Notes: a model not told the origin generated them from the sequence alone. Counted from the stretch's first letter, positions 46,651 through 58,262 are shown. The stretch is DNA of 64,000 nt from Megaustenia siamemsis (GCA_032433765.1 JAVIAB010000008.1:45879106-45943105), one strand, 5' to 3'. Made by a program: numbers and translations.

Positions 46651-46922
46651 TATCTATCTATATATATATTGTCCTTTTGAGCCGAAGACGGCACATAGGG
46701 CAGAACTACAATCTCAAAAACAGAAACCTTGCATGTCAAAATGGCACAAATTGCAGAGATCACTGCTTCCAAAATCTATGGCTGTTTCCATAACAATACT
46801 TTTTACAATGACAGCTTGTCAAACCATCGATCAACCTCCTTAGTCGCCTCTTACGACATGGCTGGAAGGTCACAGTGACACTATTCTTTACTTTCCTCAT
46901 AATGAGGCCCTGGTAACACACA
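46651..46922 (-). mobile_element. SINE-2 copy with (GATA)n tail
   Basis: About 260 bp, nearly the same as 50518-50790. Its minus-strand 3' end is GTGCCGTCTTCGGCTCAAAA, then GGACAATATA and GATA repeats. I see no clear tRNA A/B boxes, so the head type is unknown. Short length, defined ends and a LINE-like tail support a SINE. Confidence 0.7.
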
Positions 46923-47059
46923 GGAGAAAGATAAATATATACTAGATAGGAAATATAGAGGACAGCAAAATGTTAATAATAATATAATAAATGATAGGTA
47001 GTAAGCAGGTGAAACACATACACCAAACAGGAGAAGCAGGGAATAGTCAGAATATATTG

Positions 47060-47285
47060 TATTTTTTTTTAATATAAAGGGTTCCCTCCACAACTGAAAA
47101 GATATGGAGAATGTGGTGTTAAAGCCCAAATTATTCAAAGGCCAATGTAATATTTTATGGGTGATGTGGTCGGTACCACGTCAGACTGAACTACTTTTCC
47201 ACAAAAATCTGGTAGCTATTTAAGCCTGGGTGAGTCTGGGAGCTGCCAATCAGGAACAAGCTCAACCTATTGTTCTTAATTGTTT
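47060..47285 (-). mobile_element. SINE-1 copy, strongly decayed
   Basis: Retains the body pattern (GGGTGATGTGGTCGGTACCA in plus text), the CTGGGTGAGTCTGGGAGCTG segment and a hint of the B-box region. Confidence 0.55.
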
Positions 47286-47289
47286 GATA

Positions 47290-47440
47290 ACTGAAAAAAT
47301 TTAGGGAAGGTGAGATAGAAAACAGAGAGAAAAGATACCAAACAGCTTAAGAGTTTGATTTGGTAAGAAGTTAACTGTAGAGACAGATAGTTGTGGAGAG
47401 ACATGATTAACAATGCCAGCAGGCATGATGATACTTGAAG
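47290..47440 (+). pseudogene. LINE-B 3' tail
   Basis: Matches the end of LINE-B: a GAGAAAAGATACCAAACAGC region, GTTGTGGAGAGACATGATTA, and an end at GCCAGCAGGCATGATGATAC. Confidence 0.65.
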
Positions 47441-47486
47441 ATAATTAAACATTATCTACAAACTTTAGAATGGGAGACTAACACAT

Positions 47487-47735
47487 CTACATAACTTAAA
47501 GATTCCCAACTACTTGTGTATAATGAAGGCTTGGATTGATGAAACCAACACATCTGCAGACCTTAAAGATTTCCAACTTCTTGTATATACTGAAGGCCTT
47601 GATTGATAAGACCAACAAACCTGCAGACCTTAAAGATCCCCAGATTTCTACCTGTATACTGAAGGCCTTGATTGATGAGACCAACACATCTGCAGACCTT
47701 AAAAATCTCAAAATTTCTACCTGTATACTGAAGAC
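47487..47735. repeat. ~68-bp minisatellite, four units, split by a SINE
   Basis: Units share CCAACACATCTGCAGACCTT, AAAGATTCCCA and TATACTGAAGGCCTTGATTG. A further unit follows the SINE at 48108-48170. Confidence 0.88.
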
Positions 47736-47739
47736 CTTG

Positions 47740-47817
47740 GGTGTCCGGTTAGCGCAATCGATAGGCGGTTGGCTTACCACGGCAACAGCCGGGGTTCGTA
47801 ATCCTGGCGAGGACACC
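47740..47817 (+). tRNA. tRNA-like head (SINE or tRNA pseudogene)
   Basis: Acceptor halves GGTGTCC (47740-47746) and GGACACC (47811-47817) pair perfectly. There is an A-box-like TTAGCGCAATCG and a T-arm GCCGGGGTTCGTAATCCTGGC with one extra base in the loop. The anticodon stem is imperfect. It lies exactly at the start of a target-duplicated insertion, so it is more likely a SINE head than a working tRNA gene. Confidence 0.45.
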
Positions 47818-48107
47818 TGGGTTTTACTAATTCCCTAAAAATTAGTAGGAGCCGCGATAGCTCAGTGGTTAGTGAACTGGACTACTACGGACAAGGGGTA
47901 GGGTTCGATCCCAACCGACGGCTCCGGGTTCACCTAGCCTTAAATGGGTACCGGATTTTTTCTGGGAAAGTAAAAGCAGCACGGGCGTAATACCGACCAC
48001 ATTACCCCAAAAATCATGTGCTGAAGGTCTGTAAAATATAGGGTCACTAACACCATATTTCCCTATACGCCACTTGGCGTGACGGGGGGTACTTTACTTT
48101 TTACTTT
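47740..48107 (+). mobile_element. two-headed SINE insertion with 16-bp target duplication
   Basis: A 368-bp insert flanked by TATACTGAAGACCTTG at 47724-47739 and 48108-48123. It starts with a tRNA-like segment (47740-47817), then a ~30-bp AT-rich linker, then a full SINE-1 (47848-48107). The SINE-1 head has its own paired acceptor stem (GGAGCCG with CGGCTCC), A box TAGCTCAGTGG and B box GGTTCGATCC. The surrounding minisatellite units read GAAGGCC where both copies of the 16-mer read GAAGACC. That favours a true target duplication over chance repeat units. Confidence 0.75.
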
Positions 48108-48199
48108 TATACTGAAGACCTTGATGAGACCAACACATCTGCAGGTCTTAAATATCCCTATACTTCATCCATGTAAAGTTGGTAAAAGCAAGGTGTTTC

Positions 48200-48765
48200 T
48201 ATTATGTTATGTACTGATGAGTGTGTTAACTACTGTGCCACCAAGATTATCCATAATGTAAAGAACAGACTATTATCTTCAGAATAGGACTTAAGAGAAG
48301 ACACATGTACAGAAGGCTTGGAATTGATCAACTAGCCAACTATGTCTACAAACTACAGAACGCTCTCCACTAAACTGCCAACTTTACAGAGAAGACAAAG
48401 ACATGAATAAAACAAATCATCAACACCATTTGAGAGATCAAAACATGAAAAATAACATAGAAAAAAAAAAGATAAATCATGACCTCAGATGAAAACAGAA
48501 ATGAAGATTCTTATAGAGACTGAGAAATTTAAACAAAGAAAAGGTTTCAAATATTGATGAAGTTTAATGTCACTGAAACCAAAATAAAGTTGAAATAAAC
48601 AACTTATGCAACCAAGAACATAAAATAATTTGATAAATAACATTTAAAAATGTATCGATACATAAAAGAGCAATATATAACACAGTCTTTCTGCCAACAT
48701 TGTGCAATCAATACAAAACATAAAAAACCAAATCAAATGACAAACAAAGATAAAAGGTAAGGTAA
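48200..48765. other. AT-rich unassigned region
   Basis: No gene or repeat recognised. Confidence 0.5.
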
Positions 48766-48769
48766 AGGT

Positions 48770-49108
48770 AAAGTACGAGACTTGAACCGGCATCTTAGCA
48801 CGCGAATTTACACCCATAAGCGCTCAGCCGCCTATCCAGAAATGTTCGAAGATTTCTGTATAGTGGCGCCTCAAGCATCGAAACTCAGATGTGAAGCAAC
48901 ATTCCTCACCTTCCCAGGGTAATACCCTGGTACCCATTTCTGCCAATGGCTGGGTTGACCGTGGGGGTATTTTTTTTATTTTTCCAACCACGAGTACAAT
49001 TCACACTGCTCCCAGCGGAAATTGAACACAGGTTGTGCGAACGTCGGTAGTCAAGTCAGGCGGTTTTCCCAACTCGGCTACCGAGGCCCCCCCCCCCCCC
49101 CCCCCCCA
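48770..49108 (-). mobile_element. SINE-3, tRNA-derived
   Basis: Minus-strand element starting after a poly(C) run with GCCTCGGTAGCCGAGTTGGG (A box TAGCCGAGTTGG), followed by TGTTCAATTTCC (B-box-like). The body contains TACCAGGGTATTACCCTGGG, a strong hairpin. It ends in GTACTTTACCTTTACCTTAC. The head is unlike SINE-1. Confidence 0.65.
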
Positions 49109-49109
49109 A

Positions 49110-49940
49110 ACAAAGATCATAACTGCTGAATGGATATATCTCATAATACAGAATATAACCAAAAGAGACTCAAGAATGAAGATATTTGTGCAGCAGTTGT
49201 AACACTAGTTACCCCCAGCAGCAACAAGCTAAATAGTTTGAGCATATAGTTTGTCAAAAAGCAAACAGTATCCCACAACATGCATTAACAGCAAAATTTA
49301 ACAACGAATGAGAAAAAGGAAGACTTCCTGAAAGAAGGATTAACCAAATTTTGCAACAGGAGGTCATCTTATCACTAGAAGAGACTCAATGAAAAAGTGT
49401 CTTGGCCCCTTAGCTTCTTGACTCTGTAAAAGAGGTGAGTCTGTCTGCATCATGAATTCCAGAAGTTGACATACCATCAGAGTGAGTCTGAAAGTTGGCA
49501 AATTGTCCTAATTCAATGTATTATACTAGCATATATTTGTTGACACTGTAGTCAACAAAAAAACTTCTCATGAATCTGTACTGCATGAAATAATTGAAAA
49601 CAAAACAGAATAGCTATAGACATGACAATAAATGTAGTTGAAAAAAGAAAGAGTGACTATGAAATGAAGACTAGACACCCAGATCCAAACTTGGACACTC
49701 CAGAAGGGTAATGCCTACAAGCAACAAGCTTGACGAGATCATCAATATATTCGCTGATTTGTTGTTCTGAAATCAAATCTTCCTGCTGAAGACTAAATTC
49801 ATGGAAGCAATTTATCTTTCTGTGTAATCTGCCTAATGCAGGAAACTGCTCACAGAAGGATAAAAACAAAAACCCAAGTTAAATTAGCACAAGAACAGAT
49901 GTATTACAGCAGTTCTTGAAAGAATTCACACAAATTAACT
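49110..49940. other. unassigned region
   Basis: No gene. A minus-strand frame (49657-49869) shows no motif. Confidence 0.5.
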
Positions 49941-49944
49941 TCTG

Positions 49945-50100
49945 GGAGCATTGTCATCATCATTATTATCATCAAGTACTTATCTTGTTGGTATAGATTA
50001 TCAAGTCTCTCCACAACTTTCTATCTGTACAATTGAATTATGATGTTGACTTTCTACTAAATCACTCTCTTGATTATTGATTCTTGATCCTCCCTGAGCT
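49945..50100 (-). pseudogene. LINE-B 3' tail
   Basis: Reverse-complemented, it matches GAAAGTTGTGGAGAGACTTG and the GATGATGATAATA tail of LINE-B. Strongly decayed. Confidence 0.55.
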
Positions 50101-50139
50101 GTTAGACCTCACATAGGGCTTGTAGTGTTTATCACCACC

Positions 50140-51130
50140 CATCTCTACTCTAGGTGCGATGTTTGATCTTATCTAATGAGTCAATGCCTGCTAACTTTGC
50201 TTCTCTTATACATGTTCTTTTTAGTGTCTCTCTGGTCTTCCTCTTTTTCTGTATCCTGATGTTTCCCATAGAAGAGTATTTTTCTTAGGTATTTATCTTC
50301 AAAAGCTTTTAGTTTTTTCTCAATCTCATTTGATGTTTTCCAACTTTCACATGTATAAGTAAGTGTTGATAATACTTTTCAGTTGAACATTCTAAGTTTG
50401 ATTCTCTTGTATAGTTTTATATTTCCATATTTTGTCCAAGATTTTAAAATTTGTTGTTGTTTTTGCTATCCTGCTTCTGATCTCTTTCTTTGTTTTACCT
50501 ACTTGATCTATATTACTATCTATCTGTCTATTGTCCTTTCGAGCCAAAGGCGGCACATAGGGCAGAACCACAATCTCAAAAACAGAAACCTTGCGTGCCA
50601 AAATGGCACATATTACAGAGATCACTGCTCTAAAATATATGGCACTGTTTCCATGACAATGCTTTTTACAATGACAGGTTGTCAAGCCATCGATCAACCT
50701 CCTTAGTTGCCTCTTACAACATGCCTGGAAGGTCACAGTGTCACTATTCTTTACTTCCCTCATAATGAAGCCCCGGTAACACACGGGAACTATATTACTA
50801 CCAAGACATATATAATGGTCTACTCTTTCCGATGTCTGAAGATTGAGATATATATTGCCCTCTGGGGTATTGATATTTTTCATTATTTATTTGTTTATTC
50901 CTGTTGATTTCAAGCCATTGATGATAAGGTGTCTGTGATATTTTGCTGTTTGTTGATATTTTCACTTAGGAGCACTATACCATTTGCAAAATCTAGATCT
51001 TCCAAGTAATTCTTGCCATACCATTTAATGCAAATTTTGTCTTTGCAATATTTACTTATTATGTAATCAATGGTAATTCCAAATAGCAATGGTGATAGTA
51101 TACATTCCTGTTTGACTCCTGTTTCAATCA
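50140..51130 (-). pseudogene. LINE-C RT fragment with lost catalytic Asp pair, split by SINE-2
   Basis: The upstream part (51131 down to 50910) encodes TGVKQECILSPLLFGITIDY (RT motif B) and YLEDLDFANGIVLLSENINK. The box that should read FADD reads FANG, so the catalytic Asp pair is destroyed. Beyond the SINE-2 insertion (50518-50790) the tail continues with TKKEIRSRIAKTTTNFKILD. Further tail text runs to about 50140. The copy is inactive. Confidence 0.8.
50518..50790 (-). mobile_element. SINE-2 copy nested in LINE-C
   Basis: Very similar to 46651-46922. It ends (minus strand) in TTTGGCTCGAAAGGACAATA and GATAG repeats. Confidence 0.75.
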
Positions 51131-51333
51131 CTCTCTTACCCTCTCATATTTCCAAGAGCAGTTATTGTTGTATGTTGATTTTTCAGAGTTGTTTAAGTTA
51201 ATTGTGGATTTTTTCAATGAGTTGTTATGTTTTTTTTAAATTATTCTTTGAGCTATTAAAATATGTGGATTGGAAAAAAAAATCAGTTATAATTTGTGGA
51301 TTTTTTAATGAGCTGTTATATTTTGAATATTTT

Positions 51334-51637
51334 TTAAACTCTTTCCATACATTATGATGCACTGTGCGCCATGCCGATTTTGGCCACGTACATTTCGCCA
51401 CAGTGCGTCACTCTCAATTTGATTAGTGTTAACCGTCATCAAACCATATTCTTTTCACATATCATGTATCATCTTGATATTGGTGAAACCTAATACCTTG
51501 TTCAGTTATCTAAAAATTCATATATAATATGTTGTATAAATATAAATATGTAGATTGATTCTTAAAACCATGACAAATTTTGTCCCTGAAATCTCTTCCA
51601 TTGCTTTGATAAAAAGCTTCAGAACAGAAAAAGTTAA
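51334..51637. mobile_element. TTAA-type MITE
   Basis: 304 bp from TTAAACTCTTTCCATAC to GAAAAAGTTAA. The ends are short inverted repeats bounded by TTAA, as in piggyBac-derived MITEs. It is inserted in a degenerate TGAGCTGTTATATTTTG repeat (51190-51330, 51640-51800). No coding capacity. Confidence 0.75.
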
Positions 51638-51639
51638 AG

Positions 51640-52718
51640 CTGGTATAATTTGCTGTTTAATTATTATTTGAGTTTTAATAATTTATAAGTTTTTCTGACA
51701 GCTGTTATATTTTGTGACATTTTTTTGTTTGAGCTTTATTGATTTTTTTTTTAAAAAGCTGTTAAAATTTGTGGGTTTTTTTTCCTGACAGCTGTTATAA
51801 CAATTCCCTTCCAGTGTTATTTGTGTTTATTTCACGCTGATGTTTCCCCCATAATAAATATTAATTTGTGTATTATTCCATGATAAACTGACCTCATTTC
51901 TTGTCGGCATTTTGTTGAGCATATATTCAGAGTGACCTGGAACTACCTGAAGTTTTCTTATTTCATTAAAGATCCCCAATGTGAACAATAAATGTTAAAT
52001 ATTTCGTTTCAAAGACTTGGAGTAATTTTTACTATCTTCATTACTGGTAAAAAAAAGAGATATATCTGGAATTTATTTTTAAAATGAGAATAATTTTGAG
52101 TCGTCGACACTAGAAGGTGATCATCATCTAGTTGCATGTCCTTTACAGAAAATTGCTGTCAACACAGCCCATCTTAAGGAATCTTTGTCTCAATATAGAT
52201 CTCTCACTTCCTTTGTTGTCAAGTTCAAGGTATCTTTGATATCTTACTTTTGTCTTGTTTTAGTACTGGATGGAAGACATAGTACTGGAACTATGTCTTC
52301 CATCATTGTTGTTTCCAGACTACTATGATTTCTTTTGTATATTATGATTTCTTGACAGATAACATTTAGCAGTTAGCCATTAGACAGGTGAAATATGTTA
52401 CAAATATTACAAACAGGTGTAACTATTTCAATATTGAATTACTTTCATGTTCTTTGATGACCAGACATTACACAACTTGAGCCTGATAGTTACAATAATA
52501 ATGCTAGTGATACAAACAAGCAGCTATGCAATACTGTACTGCTTTTATGCTCATCAACAGTACATGCACTTCACCAGTGCAGCTGTAACTAATAACATTT
52601 ATAACAACACTAAAAACTACAACAAAAAGTATTTTGCCACACATAACTTTATGGCCATACTTGGAATGTGTTCAGTGTTAGTGAGATGATAGTTTAACAA
52701 ATAAAACAAAGATAATAA
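51640..52718. other. mostly unassigned; one LINE tail scrap
   Basis: A degenerate repeat continues to about 51800. At 52110-52320 (minus strand) the text resembles the LINE family E tail at 58075-58262 (ACCTTGAACTTGACAACAAA). Nothing else recognised. Confidence 0.45.
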
Positions 52719-53030
52719 TTAACTCTTTCCATATGTTTCGCCTCACTGTGCGCCATGCCGATTTCAGCCATGTACATTTTGTCGCATAGTGCGCCACTCT
52801 CAATTTGATTAGTATGAACTGTCATAAAACTATATTCTTTTTACATGCCATGTAGCATCTTGGATATGGTGAAATCTAATACCTCGTTCAATTATCTAAA
52901 AATTCATACATAACATGTTCTATGTTAGATAAATATAAATAGGTAGATTGATTCTTAAAACCATGAGAAATTTTGTCTCTGAAATCTCTTCAACTGCATC
53001 AATAAAAAGCTTCAGTAAGGAAAGAGTTAA
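52719..53030. mobile_element. TTAA-type MITE, best copy
   Basis: 312 bp, TTAACTCTTTCC at the left and GGAAAGAGTTAA at the right: a perfect 12-bp inverted pair including TTAA at both edges. The internal text is shared with 51334 and 43194. TTAA target duplication is the hallmark of piggyBac transposases. The family assignment is an inference, since no transposase is present. Confidence 0.8.
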
Positions 53031-53315
53031 ATCCCATAATGAATGACAAAGACTTGGCAAGCTATAACTGATAAAACACTAGCAAATTTGGACTTTAGAG
53101 TTTAGCTGACTACTGGAGATATCAATTTACTTACAGGAGTCAATTAGATTAATGTTGATTTTCCAGTGTGAGAAATCCCTAAAATGAGACAATTTGACTA
53201 AAGTATACTTGATTATGAAAACAAGGCATAAAATTATAAATTATGTTTGTATTTCTATGCCGATTTCCATGACTTGGTCGACTTATCAATAAAAGAAGTT
53301 TCTGCTATGACAAAT

Positions 53316-54463
53316 CTTTACTTAGTCAATGTACCACCAATGAGACTTTACTTAGTCAATGTACCACCAATGAGACTTTACTTAGTCAATGTACACCAAT
53401 GAGACTTTACTTAGTCAAAATACCAATGAGACTTTACTTAGTCAATGTACCAATGAGACTTTACTTAGTCAATGTACCAATGAGACTTTACTTAGTCAAT
53501 GTACACCAATGAGACTTTACTTAGTCAATGTACACCAATGAGACTTTACTTAGTCATTGTACCACCAATGAGACTTTACTTAGTCAATGTACCACCAATG
53601 AGACTTTACTTAGTCAATGTACATTAATGAGACTTTACTTAGTCAATGTACACCAATGAGACTTTACTTAGTCATTGTACCACCAATGAGACTTTACTTA
53701 GTCAATGTACCACCAATGATACTTTACTTAGTCAATGTACACCAATGAGACTTTACTTAGTCAATGTACCACCAATGAGACTTTACTTAGTCAATGTACC
53801 ACCATGAGACTTTACTTAGTCAATGTACACCAATGAGACTTTACTTAGTCAAAATACCAATGAGCCTTTACTTAGTCATTGTACCAATGAGACTTTACTT
53901 AGTCAATGTACCAATGAGACTTTACTTAGTCAATGTACCACCAATGAGACTTTACTTAGTCATTGTACCAATGAGACTTTACTTAGTCAATGTACCAATG
54001 AGACTTTACTTAGTCAATGTACCAATGAGACTTTACTTAGTCATTGTACCAATGAGACTTTACTTAGTCATTGTACCAATGAGACTTTACTTAGTCATTG
54101 TACCAATGAGACTTTACTTAGTCATTGTACCAATGAGACTTTACTTAGTCATTGTACCACCAATGAGACTTTACTTAGTCATTGTACCACCAATGAGACT
54201 TTACTTAGTCAATGTACCACCAATGAGACTTTACTTAGTCATTGTACCAATGAGACTTTACTTAGTCAATGTACCAATGAGACTTTACTTAGTCATTGTA
54301 CCAATGAGACTTTACTTAGTCAAAACACCAATGAGACTTTACTTAGTCATTGTACCAATGAGACTTTACTTAGTCATTGTACCACCAATGAGACTTTACT
54401 TAGTCAATGTACCAATGAGCCTTTACTTAGTCATTGTACCAATGACATTTTACTTAGTAAACA
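53316..54463. repeat. 27/30-bp minisatellite, about 40 units
   Basis: Unit CCAATGAGACTTTACTTAGT plus CAATGTA or CATTGTA, with an optional extra ACC (30-bp form). Both lengths are multiples of three, giving long open frames that are not genes. Confidence 0.94.
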
Positions 54464-54479
54464 CACCAATGAGAGAAAT

Positions 54480-55150
54480 ATTTCAAATGAAAAAAAATCA
54501 GTTGATCTTTCAATGAAAAACATCTCTAAAAATGACAAAAATAACTTGATTGGCTTGTCTTTGAGAAGAATTAAGAAGAAACACTCAACAGATCACAAGT
54601 CCTGAAAACATTCAGTCATGATATTCTGATATTACAATAAAAACACTCATCTTGTCTGCTATTAAATATTAATCTGAAATGTCTGTCATTATTAATATCA
54701 TAAGTGTTTAAATTACAATAAAAATGCTGACAATTTTTCATTTATCATTGATATACTGAGCAGCAGATCATATTTGTTCTACACTGGGACTTTATGGAAA
54801 ATTATATTTGATTTCAAGCATTGATTATCAGTGTAACAAATCTTTATTGTCACAACTTTGTCTTGTAACACACTAATTAATATGCTCAACATAATAATAT
54901 GAGAGTCATTTTGACAAGCTTTGACACATTTTCTGTGAAAGATAGTCATAAAGTCCAAGTCATATGCCTACTGACCAGTAAGTATGCAAGGTCCTCCATG
55001 ATGTATTTGCATTGTTGGGATTCTTCTTCTGTTCATCTTCATTTTACCACTTTTCACATCGAGGAAAATACATAGCTTTAATTCTTGCTCTTCTAGCGAT
55101 TCAGTCAATGACATTTGATACTGTTGTGGAATAGGGAAATAAACAAAAAA
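54480..55150. other. AT-rich unassigned region
   Basis: No gene recognised. Confidence 0.5.
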
Positions 55151-55335
55151 ATTAAAGGTTTCCTCCACACCTTGCTAGACATATGGCAAATATGGTGTTT
55201 GTGACCATATTATCCATAATCATGGCAGCTATTTCGATTGATATGGTTGATACCATATCAGGCCACCTTCACTTCCCAGAAAAACCGAATGTATCCATTT
55301 TTAGCAGCTAGGAAAACTCAGAAGCCTTGTTAGTC
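55150..55335 (-). mobile_element. decayed SINE-1
   Basis: Retains the CTGGGAAGTGAAGGTGGCCT body segment and ATATGGTGTTTGTGACCATA (plus text), both typical of SINE-1. Confidence 0.45.
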
Positions 55336-55377
55336 TGGAAAAGAATCTGCTACTTCTGGGAAGTATTTTATTGAAGT

Positions 55378-56195
55378 CAATGGTGACAACATAAATAATT
55401 TGTGATATGCAGATAACACAGTCTTAATAGCAGAGACAGAGAATGAACTACAAGAAATGATAGACATAATAGTAAAAGAAAGCAACAAGAAAGGTCTCAG
55501 TCTGAATAGTAAGAAAACAAAAGTAATGGTCATATCAAAGAAACAATCATCACCATCCTGCAGCATAAAAATAAACAGGACAAATCTGAAACAAGTGCAA
55601 CGTTTCAAATACATGGGCACAATAATAACATCAGATGGAAGATGCATCACAGAAATAAAAAGCAGAATAGCTCAGGCCAAAAAAGCATTTCAGAAAATGA
55701 AAAATATCTTATGCAACAAATCTATGTCAATAGAAGTGAGAAAGAGAGTTCACTGGTGCTATATAGAACCAATTCTGACTTATGGAAGCAAATCATGGAC
55801 AGTAGACAAACAAATGAAAAGATGATTAGAGGCCACAGAGATGGAATTTCTCAGAAGAATGTTGAAAGTTCCCTGGACAGCTAAAAAGACCAATGAGGAA
55901 ATTCTCAAAGAGGCTAACACAAAAAGGGAGCTCCTAAAAAACATAAAAAAGAAGCAATCAACATTTTTTCGGCACATCATGAGACTAGGAAAGTTGGAAT
56001 ACTGTGTTACAACAGGAAAAAATACAAGGAAAGAGTGCTTGCGGATGACAAAGAGAGAAAATACTGGATAGCTTGGTGTCATGGTATGGAAAACGGTCAA
56101 CAACTAAATTGATATGATGCACTGTAGATAGAAGATTGTGGAAGGATATGATCGCCTACGTCAACCGGTATGGCATAGATGATAATGATGACTTC
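55378..56195 (+). pseudogene. LINE-B copy: RT motif C to 3' end
   Basis: Starts just upstream of a disrupted catalytic box (text for CADNTVLIAE at 55408-55440, where the family has YADD). It continues as KGLSLNSKKTKVMVISKKQ, FKYMGTIITSDGRC, a thumb, and MLKVPWTAKKTNEEILKEAN (from 55859). It ends at GATCGCCTACGTCAACCGGT and a GATAATGATGA tail. Several frames are needed to read it. Confidence 0.85.
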
Positions 56196-56196
56196 T

Positions 56197-56262
56197 GGGA
56201 ACTGGACCTGGATCTTCCTGATCAGGTAGCTAGCGCACTAACCACTCAGCCATCTAGGCTGC
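56197..56262 (-). mobile_element. tRNA-like SINE head fragment
   Basis: Minus strand: GGCAGCCTAGATGGCTGAGT, then GGTTAGTGCGCTAGC (A box TGGCTGAGTGG) and GGTCCAGTTCC (B-box-like). The body is missing. It directly follows the LINE-B 3' end. Confidence 0.55.
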
Positions 56263-56559
56263 CGAATAGGGAAGTACGGAAGTGAATTAAAACTGTCACT
56301 GTACAAGGTCACAGCACATGGAGGTGGCCATGCTAATCCTTGCTGTCATATGTTGTCTTAGGGGAGTAAAAATAAAGTTATACTATGAAAATTATATCTC
56401 ATGGAAATTACCTGCCTGATTGTTCAACGTTGAGAGAATGTACAAGATTTGAACATTTTGAAGATACAGCTAGACCAACTGACAGCACAATTTGTTCAGA
56501 AAGTATCAGATACTGTTTTATTACTGACTAGTGACTGACATAGGAAAACAAATAATAAA

Positions 56560-56790
56560 AGAATCACATGGCTTATAGGGAATTGTTTAGTGTCCTTATA
56601 TTTTGTTTATACCATCAACACATATTTGATCAATGTGGTCAGCATTACACCAGCATCATCTTTCCTTTTTCAGTACAAATCAAGTAAATTATTTGCAATT
56701 GAATGAATCTAGAAGCCACTGGTGAGGACTGAACCTCATCTCTTGTCCTCATTCACTAATCACTGCTTTACTGCAGCTTCCATTGATAAA
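56560..56790 (-). mobile_element. decayed SINE-1
   Basis: Retains the order of SINE-1: ATGGCTTATAGGGAATT, a GATCAATGTGGTCAGCATTA core, a Pro/Gly-type linker region, a CACTAATCACTGC head remnant (plus text). Confidence 0.55.
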
Positions 56791-57339
56791 AAAAAACGAA
56801 ACCAAAATATATTTAAGGTGCTATAATCAGCTCAAGAGCACAATGAAATGCAGAACATGGGCTTAAACATCAGGAACACAAAGATTAAGACAAATAGCAA
56901 TAACAAAACTTCAGAAATACAATTTGATCATTTAAGATTTAAAAATTCAGAAAAATCCTACAAATATCATGGATAAATAAAATGACTCACCAAAAAACAT
57001 CTGAAGGAAACAGTAAGAGTAAATTAGCACTGGTAAGTGTACTCAATTAAATAAAGAAAACTGACAATTTCTGGCCTAATAAAATGCTATAAAGAATTAG
57101 AGAGAGATCTATAATGGAGGAAAGGAGGATTAAATGGCTTAAATATGGTAGTTTTCTTATCTTTCTTTCAGTTTTCATTTTTCTGTTGTTAATAACTTAA
57201 TTAAAGCTCTTCAGGTCCCTTTTGGGAGCATAGACCATGAACAAGGTCTTTCCATCCATCCCTACTTTTAGACATTTTCTCTATTCCCATTCAGTATAGG
57301 CCAATGTTCTTTAAGAGTTTCCATTTCTCTTATCCGTGT

Positions 57340-57552
57340 ATTTTAAAGAAACACTAAAAAGAACATTGAGGCTAGAAGCAACAACAGCAGAGCTCCATTG
57401 TTGACAAAGAGTGGCTCATGCTGAACAGAGACATATGGTGAGAAACAATGTCCTGTGCGAGGCCTGACAAAAGACTCGTTAGACATAGAGAGTCTAAAAA
57501 TTTCCTCTCAATGCACCATCTTCGGCTCAAAAGGACAATAGATAGATAGATG
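57340..57552 (+). mobile_element. LINE 3' end with (GATA)n tail
   Basis: The text for ETLKRTLRLEATTAELH and an HAEQRHMV-like DR-x-W region is a decayed version of the tail at 42420-42540. It ends in CTTCGGCTCAAAAGGACAAT and AGATAGATAGAT. Confidence 0.65.
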
Positions 57553-58074
57553 TATTTCTGGGTCTTCCTGATTTTTTGTTTCTTCTGGGTTTCATGATAG
57601 TTCCTGTCTTTCCATGATTGTTAGTTGTCCATGAATCACACTAATACACCAACACTGGTGCCATATGACAGTAGTGAAGAACCATTTTCCACACTTTCAT
57701 TTATAAAGATTTGTTCCAGTGTCTAGCTATCAATTTTCTGAATGATGCTTTAGCCTGACACATTCTCTTTAGTTTTAAGCTAAATCTTCTCTCTGATGCT
57801 CTCATTCCTCAATTTGTTGGTATTTCAATAATAATATTTCATATATTCTGAAATTTTACTTTCACAAAAAGGTGCAACAACAGAAGTGGTAGAGGAAGAC
57901 ATGGACATATGAACTATCTGATGCTACATAAAACACAAAATGTACCAAAGAGCACTGTCAAGAACCCTTTGTTCATTAACGCTTAAAGACATAAGAGAAT
58001 AAAGAACATGAACAAATAAAGCTAAACTCTATAGCCAGTATATATGAGGTGTATCCAAATACAACCTGTCCCAG

Positions 58075-58262
58075 TAGCTTTTATCATTAGGTTGTAAGTC
58101 TTTTGCAGAACGCTGCTCTCTCTACAGCCCATCTGAAAGAATCACTGTCTATAGCCAGATTCCCACTTCTTCTGTTGTCATGTTCAAGGTCTCCTTGATA
58201 GCTTGAAACCACCTTCTTCTTGGTCTGCCCTTGATGCATCGCACAGGAACCAAGCCTTCCAT
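58075..58262 (-). pseudogene. LINE family E RT tail
   Basis: The minus-strand frame reads GRPRRRWFQAIKETLNMTTE then EVGIWL and a stop: the GRPRRRW box of LINE tails. A more decayed relative is at 52110-52320. Confidence 0.65.

Noticed and set aside
47740..47817. Functional tRNA gene
   Set aside because: The anticodon stem is imperfect and the T loop has an extra base. The unit begins exactly at a retroposon target duplication.
53794..54605. 240- and 260-codon repeat proteins
   Set aside because: Units of 27 and 30 bp stay in frame in two phases. No start context or domain supports a gene.
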